64,000 bases of DNA from DASRIA01 sp035650255 (GTDB taxonomy: Bacteria > Actinomycetota > Thermoleophilia > Solirubrobacterales > JBBDJG01), in NCBI GenBank assembly GCA_035650255.1, contig DASRIA010000086.1, positions 1 to 64,000 of the forward strand, in the 5' to 3' direction. Under the pieces are notes generated by a model. That model was not told the DNA's origin and made no database searches. It saw only the letters and a program-made list of their open reading frames with translations. Position numbers and translations under genes: made by a program. How positions within the stretch are numbered: position 1 is the first letter of the stretch; each line of letters starts with the position of its first letter. This document shows, piece by piece, positions 58,689-64,000 of this stretch.

Positions 58689-60220
58689 CAAGCAGTGCCG
58701 GCGGGCGACAGCGCATCGGCGAGGAGGGCCTCGACCAGGCCGTCGACGTCGTGGCGCTCCGCTTCGGCGTGCACCGTCAGGCCGTGCTCCCGCGCGGTCT
58801 CGCTGGTGACCGGCCCGATGGACACGACCCGGGGCCCCCGCGGGAAACGCTCGACGCCCCCGATCGACTCGAGCAGGAACCGCACCGTGGAGGAGCTCGT
58901 GAAGGTGATGTAGTCGGCGCCGGCGAGGCCCTCGAGCCGGTCCATGTCGAGCGGCTCGCGCATGGTCTCGTACAGGGCCACGACCTCCACCTGTGCGCCG
59001 GCGTCGCCCAGCTGCTGCGGCAGGACGTCGCGCGCCTCGGCGGCGCGCGCGATCAGGACATGCTTTCCCCGCACGCCGGCCGAGACCAGCTCGGCCGCCA
59101 GTGACTCGGCGATCGACCGCTCCGGAACCAGGTCGGCCGCGACGCCGCCCGCGCGCAGCGCTGCTGCGGTGCCGGGCCCGATCGCGGCCACGGTCACGCC
59201 GCCGAGCGCGCGCGCATCCAGGCCTTCCTGCTCGAGCGCCGCCAGGACCAGGCCGGCGCCGTTGGGGCTCGTCACACAGAGCACCTCGAACTCCCCGGCG
59301 GCCAGCCGGCGCATCGCGCGCTGCACGTCCGCGGCGCCCAGCCGCGGCTCGATCCTGATCGACGGGACCTCGACGACCTCGGCGCCCAGCCGCTCCAGGT
59401 CGGCCGCCAGGCCGCTGGCCTGGGCCCGCGCGCGGGTGACGGCGACGCGCTTGCCGTGCAGCGGCGCCAGCTCCAGCCAGGTGAGGCGTTCTCTGAGCGC
59501 AGCGACCCTGCCGACGATCGTCACTGCCGGCGCCCTGACGCGCGCTTCGCGCGCGAGCTCGGCGATGTCGGCCAGCGTGCCGGTCACCGTGCGCTGGCGC
59601 GGGAGCGTGCCTCGCTCCACCACCGCCGCGGGCTCGCCCGCGTCGCGTCCGTGGCGCTGCAGCTCCGCGGTGAGGGCCGGGAGCGACCCCACGCCCATGT
59701 AGAAGACGAGCGTCCCGGGGAACGCCGCGAGCGCCGGCCAGTCGAGCGCGCTCTCCTCCTTTGCCGGGTCCTCGTGCGCGGTCACGAACGCGACGGCCGA
59801 TGCCTCGTCGCGGTGCGTCACGGGGATCCCGGCATATGCGGGCGCAGCAATGCCGGCAGTCACCCCGGGCACGACCTCGAATGGCACTCCGGCCTCGGCC
59901 AGCGCCTCCGCCTCCTCCCCGCCGCGGCCGAACACGAACGGGTCGCCTCCCTTCAGGCGCACCACGCTGCGGCCTTTCCTGGCATGCGAGACGAGCAGCC
60001 CGTTGATCTCATCCTGGGTCATCGTGTGGCCGCCCGGCTCCTTGCCGACGTAGACGAGCTCGGCGCCGGCGCGTGCGCCCGCGAGCAGCTGCTGTGACAC
60101 GAGCCGGTCGTAGAGGATCACGTCCGCGCGCGCGATCAGCTCGGCGGCTCGCACCGTGGCGAGGCCGGGATCGCCGGGCCCCGCACCGACCAGGTAGACC
60201 GTCGCCGATTTCGCGCTCAT
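58688..60220 (-). CDS. Uroporphyrinogen-III C-methyltransferase fused to uroporphyrinogen-III synthase (CobA-HemD)
   Basis: A 510-aa bifunctional enzyme. Residues 1-250 are the SUMT domain (VYLVGAGPGDPGLATVRA, RLKGGDPFVFGRGGEEAEAL, GVTAGIAAPAYAGIPVTHR) and 260-510 the HemD domain (GKRVAVTRARAQAS, CVTSPNGAGLVLAAL, TFTSSSTVRFLLE). It closes hydroxymethylbilane to uroporphyrinogen III and methylates it twice to precorrin-2. ATG 60220 overlaps the hemC stop as ATGA. Confidence 0.93.
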   Translation of the reverse strand: MSAKSATVYLVGAGPGDPGLATVRAAELIARADVILYDRLVSQQLLAGARAGAELVYVGKEPGGHTMTQDEINGLLVSHARKGRSVVRLKGGDPFVFGRGGEEAEALAEAGVPFEVVPGVTAGIAAPAYAGIPVTHRDEASAVAFVTAHEDPAKEESALDWPALAAFPGTLVFYMGVGSLPALTAELQRHGRDAGEPAAVVERGTLPRQRTVTGTLADIAELAREARVRAPAVTIVGRVAALRERLTWLELAPLHGKRVAVTRARAQASGLAADLERLGAEVVEVPSIRIEPRLGAADVQRAMRRLAAGEFEVLCVTSPNGAGLVLAALEQEGLDARALGGVTVAAIGPGTAAALRAGGVAADLVPERSIAESLAAELVSAGVRGKHVLIARAAEARDVLPQQLGDAGAQVEVVALYETMREPLDMDRLEGLAGADYITFTSSSTVRFLLESIGGVERFPRGPRVVSIGPVTSETAREHGLTVHAEAERHDVDGLVEALLADALSPAGTA

Positions 60221-61128
60221 GCGCCGAGCGTACCGGCCGCTCTGCGCAGCAGCTCCCCTGCACCGGCGCTCAGCATCCGGCGGGCCACCTCGGATCCCGC
60301 CTCCGCGGGATCGGCAGCCGACGCGGCCAGCCCGTCCGCGATCCACTCCGAGCCGTCCGGCAGCCCGGCGTAGGCGTGCACCTCGATCCGCTCTCCCGTG
60401 ACGCGTGCGTGGGCGCCGACGGGCGTGTGGCAGCTGGTCTCGAGCACCTCGACCACGGCGCGCTCAGCGTCGAGGCGGGCCCGTGCGACGGGATCGGCGA
60501 TCGGAGCGAGCAGGTCCCCGGCCGCGCTCCCCGTGCGTGCCTCCAGCGCGAGCAGTCCCTGGCCGGGTGCCGGTACGAACGTGGCCGTGTCGAGCGCGGC
60601 ACCCGCCTCATCCGCCCGGCCGAGCCGCCGCAGCCCGGCGAGCGCCAGCAACGCGGCGTCGCACTCGCCGTCCGACAGCTTGCGGAGCCGGGTGTCGACG
60701 TTGCCGCGCAGCGGCACCACTTCGAGGTCGGGCCGCTGGGCCAGCAGCTGCGAGCGGCGGCGCAGGCTCGACGTGCCGACGCGCGCACCCTCGGCCAGCG
60801 CCTCGATCGAGTCCGCTCCCACGAGCGCATCGCGCGGGTCCTCTCCGGCGGGGACCGCCGCGATCGCGAGGCCGGCAGGCAGCAGGCCGGGCACGTCCTT
60901 CGCGCTGTGCACCGCGACGGCGACCTCGTCCGCAAGCAGCGCCTCCTCGATTTCCTTCACGAACCGGGACTTGTCGTCGGGGCCGCCGCCCGGGCGGTCG
61001 CCGCTGGTCGTGATCGGGACGAGCTCCGGCTCGAGGCCGGGATGCGCGGCCCGCAGCAGGTCCGCGACGTGGTGCGCCTGGACCAGCGCCAGCGCGCTGC
61101 CGCGCGTCCCGATCCGCAGCGTCTTCAG
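60217..61128 (-). CDS. hemC: Hydroxymethylbilane synthase (porphobilinogen deaminase), apparent CTG start
   Basis: A 303-aa enzyme joining four porphobilinogens. The essential N-terminus LKTLRIGTRGSALALVQAH is present from a CTG at 61128; between it and the in-frame TGA upstream there is no ATG, GTG, TTG or ATT. Starting at the first internal GTG (60960) would lose 56 residues including the GTRGSxLA motif. CTG overlaps the hemA stop as CTGA, so translational coupling explains the unusual start. The dipyrromethane Cys is in LETSCHTPVGAHA and KDVPGLLP, SLRRRSQLL, RGNVDTRL are normal. Confidence 0.93.
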   Translation of the reverse strand: MKTLRIGTRGSALALVQAHHVADLLRAAHPGLEPELVPITTSGDRPGGGPDDKSRFVKEIEEALLADEVAVAVHSAKDVPGLLPAGLAIAAVPAGEDPRDALVGADSIEALAEGARVGTSSLRRRSQLLAQRPDLEVVPLRGNVDTRLRKLSDGECDAALLALAGLRRLGRADEAGAALDTATFVPAPGQGLLALEARTGSAAGDLLAPIADPVARARLDAERAVVEVLETSCHTPVGAHARVTGERIEVHAYAGLPDGSEWIADGLAASAADPAEAGSEVARRMLSAGAGELLRRAAGTLGA

Positions 61129-62498
61129 CGCCGCTGGCGGCGACGCCGGGAGCGGATCGCCGTCACCTCAGCGCCCTTCGGCCGGCGCGCCGCGTCCTCG
61201 GGCCGCAGGGCGTCGAACGCCGAGCGCTCCGGCACGTCGAGGCCGAACAGCTCGCGCAGCGCCTGCACGTATGCATAGGTGCGTTGGTCCTCGCCGCGCG
61301 CCTTGAGGTTCAGGGTCGGCTGGTGCAGGAGCCGCTTCACGATCGCGCTCGCAACCAGCTCGAGCCGCTCGCGGTCGGCTTCGCTGAGGGACTCCCAGCG
61401 GCCGCTGTTCTCTGCCAGCACCTGGCGCGCGATCTCCTCGCCGCGCTCGTACATCGCGGAGATGGTCGGCACGATGTCGAGCGTCCCGAGCCAGCGCTGG
61501 AAGCGCTCGAGCTCGATCTCGAGCAGGCTTTCGGCACGCCGCGCCTCGGCCTCGCGCCCGGACAGCTTGCTCTCCACCATGCGCTGCAGGTCGTCGAAGT
61601 CGCGCAGGTGCACCCCTTCGATCTCGCGCACGACCGGGTCGATGTCGCGCGGCACGGCGATGTCGATCAGCAGGAGCGGCCTCCCGTGGCGCGCGGACAT
61701 CACCGCCTCGAGCTCGTCGCGTTCCACGATGTGGTGGGGCGACCCCGTGGAGGACACGACGATGTCGGCCAGCTCCAGCTCGGCGGGCAGTGCCTCGAAG
61801 CGCACCGCCTGGCCGCCGAAACGGTGCGCGAGCCCGATCGCGCGGTCGTAGTGGCGGTTCGCAACGAACACGGACGAGACGCCGCGCTCGGTCAGTGCCC
61901 GCGCGGTCAGCTCACCTGTCTCTCCCGCCCCGATCACGACGACGCGGCGGCCGCTCAGGTCGCCGAGCGTCTCCTGCGCCAGCTGGACCGCGACGGAGCT
62001 GACCGAGACGGTGCTGCCGCCAATCGTGGTCTCCGTGCGCACGCGCTTGCCCGCGGCGAGCGCCTCGCGGAACAACCGGTTCATGAACGCGCTGGTCGTG
62101 TTCTCCACCAGGGCAAGCTCGTACGCGCGCTTCACCTGGCCCTGGATCTCGGCCTCGCCGACGATCATCGCGTCGAGCCCCGCAGTCACGCGAAACAGGT
62201 GCCGCGTCGCGTCGCCGTTGCGCAGCGAGTACAGGTGTGCGACCAGCTCGGTCGGCCGGATGTCGGCCTGGCGCGCGAGGATGCCGAGCGCCGCGGTCTC
62301 GGCCTCGACGTCGTCGGCCACCACCATGTAGAGCTCCGTGCGGTTGCAGGTCGACAGCGCGACCGCCTCGTGGATGTGCTCCGAGGACACCAGCTCGCGC
62401 AGCACGCTCACCGCGCGGCCCTCCGGGAGGGCGACGCGCTCGCGCAGCTCGACCGGAGCCGTCTTGTGCGAGACGCCGATGACGAGCAGGCCGTTCAT
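61125..62498 (-). CDS. hemA: Glutamyl-tRNA reductase
   Basis: A 457-aa NADPH enzyme reducing glutamyl-tRNA to glutamate semialdehyde, the first step of C5 heme synthesis. The catalytic Cys is in LSTCNRTELYMV near 50, HLFRVTAGLDAMIVGEAEIQGQVK follows, the Rossmann motif is VVVIGAGETGELTARAL and the dimerisation helix is at 320-420. It ends with a strongly basic tail (RSRRRRQRR). ATG 62498 overlaps the previous stop as ATGA. Confidence 0.95.
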   Translation of the reverse strand: MNGLLVIGVSHKTAPVELRERVALPEGRAVSVLRELVSSEHIHEAVALSTCNRTELYMVVADDVEAETAALGILARQADIRPTELVAHLYSLRNGDATRHLFRVTAGLDAMIVGEAEIQGQVKRAYELALVENTTSAFMNRLFREALAAGKRVRTETTIGGSTVSVSSVAVQLAQETLGDLSGRRVVVIGAGETGELTARALTERGVSSVFVANRHYDRAIGLAHRFGGQAVRFEALPAELELADIVVSSTGSPHHIVERDELEAVMSARHGRPLLLIDIAVPRDIDPVVREIEGVHLRDFDDLQRMVESKLSGREAEARRAESLLEIELERFQRWLGTLDIVPTISAMYERGEEIARQVLAENSGRWESLSEADRERLELVASAIVKRLLHQPTLNLKARGEDQRTYAYVQALRELFGLDVPERSAFDALRPEDAARRPKGAEVTAIRSRRRRQRR

Positions 62499-63334
62499 CC
62501 CGCGTTCCCGTTCACGTTCTCGATCACCAGCGGCTGGAAGCGGAGCTTGCACTCGGGACGTGTGGCCTCGAGCATCGCGCGGTGCTCCGCGGCCGCGGCG
62601 TACCCCGGTCCCTCGTCGATGCACTGCTGGACCCACGCCTCGATGCGCTCCGTGTCGCCGGCTCGCACCATGTCCATGAAGTCGGAGTAGACCATCCGCT
62701 CGAACAGGATCTTGCGGTCGTGGGGGCTCGGGTACATCGCCTTCAGTTCCTCGCGCAGCGATCCCAGCAGCTCCAGGGCGACGGCGTACTCGTCTCCATA
62801 GCACTGCGCGAGGGAGATCCTGATGCGGCGTGCCATCGCCGGGCTGGCACCGCCGGTCGAGACAGCGATCGCGAGATCCCCGTGCCGCACGATCGAAGGG
62901 AGGATGAAGTTGCACAGGTGGGTCACGTCGACCACGTTGCAGAGCATCTGCCGGGCCTCCGCGTCCTCGAACACCCGCACGTTCGTGTCGTTGTCCTCGG
63001 TGGCGGCGATCACGAGAAAGGCACCGTCGAGGTCGGCGCTCTCGTAGGCGCGCTCCTCCAGTGTGATGTCGCCGCCGCGCGCCCAGTCGCGCACTCGCTC
63101 GGTCGCCGTCAGCGAGACGACCTTCACGTTGGCGTCCGCGTTCAGCAGGCCCTGGATCTTGCCCTCTCCCACCTTGCCGGCACCCACGACGACCGCCTCG
63201 CGGCCCGCGAGGTCGAGGATCGCCGGGTAGTACGGGCGCGTGTTCCACCGCCGCCCGCGCTTGGCCCATCCGGCGACGAGGTCGCGCACCCGCGCGAGCG
63301 GCGAAGCCGATGCGACCGTGCCCGAGTGCTCCAC
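62495..63334 (-). CDS. Precorrin-2 dehydrogenase / sirohydrochlorin ferrochelatase (Met8p/CysG-N type)
   Basis: A 279-aa enzyme that oxidises precorrin-2 to sirohydrochlorin with NAD, possibly also inserting iron. It has YYPAILDLAGREAVVVGAGKVGEGKIQGLL, ATEDNDTNVRVFEDA, LCNVVDVTHLCNFILPSIV and VSTGGASPAMARRIR. It is longer than Met8p-like enzymes usually are at the C-terminus (about 80 extra residues). GTG 63334 overlaps the ccmD-like stop by one base (TAGTG). It complements the CobA domain of the fusion gene for siroheme. Confidence 0.9.
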   Translation of the reverse strand: MEHSGTVASASPLARVRDLVAGWAKRGRRWNTRPYYPAILDLAGREAVVVGAGKVGEGKIQGLLNADANVKVVSLTATERVRDWARGGDITLEERAYESADLDGAFLVIAATEDNDTNVRVFEDAEARQMLCNVVDVTHLCNFILPSIVRHGDLAIAVSTGGASPAMARRIRISLAQCYGDEYAVALELLGSLREELKAMYPSPHDRKILFERMVYSDFMDMVRAGDTERIEAWVQQCIDEGPGYAAAAEHRAMLEATRPECKLRFQPLVIENVNGNAG

Positions 63335-63507
63335 TAGGAACGCCCCTTCAGGCGCTGCTCGGCGAGCTCGGTGAGCTCCTGCAGCTCCCGCTCGATGCGC
63401 TGGAGCCGCGCGCCCATGATCGCCACGTAGACGAGGATCAGGGTGACGAAGACCCCGTATGCGCCGGCAACGTATTTTCCGGCCTCGTCGAGTGGGAGAG
63501 CGGGCAT
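63334..63507 (-). CDS. ccmD: CcmD-like small heme-exporter subunit
   Basis: A 57-aa frame from ATG 63507 to TAG 63334. It has one membrane helix (YVAGAYGVFVTLILVYVAIM) then the CcmD-type polar helix RLQRIERELQELTELAEQR. CcmD is the small subunit that helps CcmC release heme-loaded CcmE. It lies 9 nt after the CcmC gene and overlaps the next gene by one base, so position, length and topology all fit. It is too short for most ORF lists. Confidence 0.78.
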   Translation of the reverse strand: MPALPLDEAGKYVAGAYGVFVTLILVYVAIMGARLQRIERELQELTELAEQRLKGRS

Positions 63508-63516
63508 CGGTCGCTC

Positions 63517-64000
63517 CTATTCCGGCTTCGCGGGGACGGTCACGATCGGAGGCGGGGCGGCACCGCCGGGAGACCCCTCCTCCTCGAGCAGCCGCCGCAG
63601 CCTGCGCAGCTGCCCGCGGGCGTGCTTCGAGGTCAGCTCGAGCTTCACCAGCGTCATGTACAGCAGCGCCATGCCGGCCAGCGCGACGAGGAACGTCAAC
63701 CGCATCTCGCCGGGCATGTCGCCCGCGGTCTGGTTGAGCACGCGGGGATGCACGAGGTTCTCCGCCAGCCGCACCGCGATGAAGTTGATCGGCACGAACG
63801 CTCCTGCGGTGATCGCGAAGACCGATGCGTACCGCGCCCTGCGCTGCGGGTCCTCGATCGAGTAGCGCAGCGGGTAGTACGTCACGTAGAGCAGGAAGAC
63901 GATCAGGAAGCTGACGAGGGTGGGCTCGTCCCACACCCACCACTTGCCCCACGCCGCCTTGGCCCAGATCGCTCCGGTGATCAGCACGCCCACGCCGAAG
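63517..64000 (-). CDS. ccmC: Cytochrome c maturation heme exporter CcmC (5' end beyond window)
   Basis: The C-terminal 160 or so residues of a multi-pass membrane protein. The tryptophan-rich heme-handling motif AAWGKWWVWDEPTL is complete, followed by helices at FLIVFLLYVTYYPL and FVPINFIAVRL with His in ENLVHPRVLNQ. The frame stays open to the last base, so the start lies outside; the GTG at 63993 is internal. It ends in a cytoplasmic, charged, Pro-rich tail. Confidence 0.92.
   Translation of the reverse strand, partial: FGVGVLITGAIWAKAAWGKWWVWDEPTLVSFLIVFLLYVTYYPLRYSIEDPQRRARYASVFAITAGAFVPINFIAVRLAENLVHPRVLNQTAGDMPGEMRLTFLVALAGMALLYMTLVKLELTSKHARGQLRRLRRLLEEEGSPGGAAPPPIVTVPAKPE

Noticed and set aside
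60217..60960. A 247-aa version of HemC starting at GTG 60960
   Set aside because: It lacks the GTRGSALAL segment that is encoded in frame just upstream and is needed for the fold.

Overview
The window reads as one continuous, very GC-rich (roughly 70% G+C by eye) chromosomal segment with about 97% coding density. It has frequent GTG and TTG starts, many 1-4 nt start/stop overlaps, and little intergenic space. The best-fitting source is a non-flagellate high-GC actinobacterium near Solirubrobacterales (class Thermoleophilia). The reasons are the rpsF-ssb-rpsR-rplI-dnaB cluster followed by a DnaC-like loader, a TreT trehalose synthase beside a GT20 synthase, and the general style of the proteins. 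This placement is inference. No insertion sequence, prophage, integrase, CRISPR array, rRNA or composition break was seen; the only RNA gene found is one tRNA-Arg(CCU).

Layout. 1-3.7 kb: the end of an unknown secreted-type protein and an MMPL exporter. 3.9-8.8 kb: a five-gene sugar-nucleotide cluster (UDP-HexNAc 2-epimerase, 6-dehydrogenase, Gfo/Idh/MocA oxidoreductase, beta-helix acyltransferase, membrane protein). 8.8-12.8 kb: purA and a beta-helix/sulfatase fusion. 12.8-17 kb: dnaC-like, dnaB, rplI, rpsR, ssb, rpsF, transcribed leftward. 17-24.7 kb: otsA and treT, then a response regulator - histidine kinase - HtrA - IMPase operon. 24.8-31.2 kb: an M28-like membrane protein, a tiny FlgM-like ORF, thiL, a mannosyltransferase-like membrane protein and a class A PBP. 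31.3-39.7 kb: a molybdopterin oxidoreductase, HAD, CPBP protease, patatin, pyrE, a 30-aa small ORF, a GT17 transferase, a methyltransferase, tRNA-Arg and an Asp-nucleophile alpha/beta hydrolase. 39.8-45.7 kb: a complete peptide-type ABC importer. 45.8-57 kb: TetR, two related membrane HD-type proteins, an MFS exporter, galT, slipin/NfeD, TlpA and a helicase with an acidic insert. 57.1-64 kb: birA, an S-adenosylmethionine hydrolase, and cobA-hemD, hemC, hemA, precorrin-2 dehydrogenase, ccmD and ccmC, which form a heme/siroheme and cytochrome c maturation operon.

How the parts work together. The 3.9-8.8 kb genes supply four of the five activities of a Wbp-type UDP-diacetamido-uronic acid pathway for surface glycan. 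The 57-64 kb operon makes uroporphyrinogen III from glutamyl-tRNA (hemB, and hemL for the step to ALA, are not in view) and branches it to siroheme, next to heme export for c-type cytochromes. The regulator-kinase-HtrA operon looks like an envelope-stress module of the MprAB-PepD kind.

No unambiguous new multi-gene system was found. The strongest second-look items are: hemC apparently starting at CTG inside the hemA stop; a 30-aa ORF with a near-ideal ribosome binding site; a ccmD gene and a FlgM-like ORF that simple ORF calling misses; TANNNT hexamers at leaderless distance from several starts; a helicase with a long acidic insert inside its ATPase core; a beta-helix/sulfatase fusion; and several enzyme-like proteins with altered catalytic motifs.
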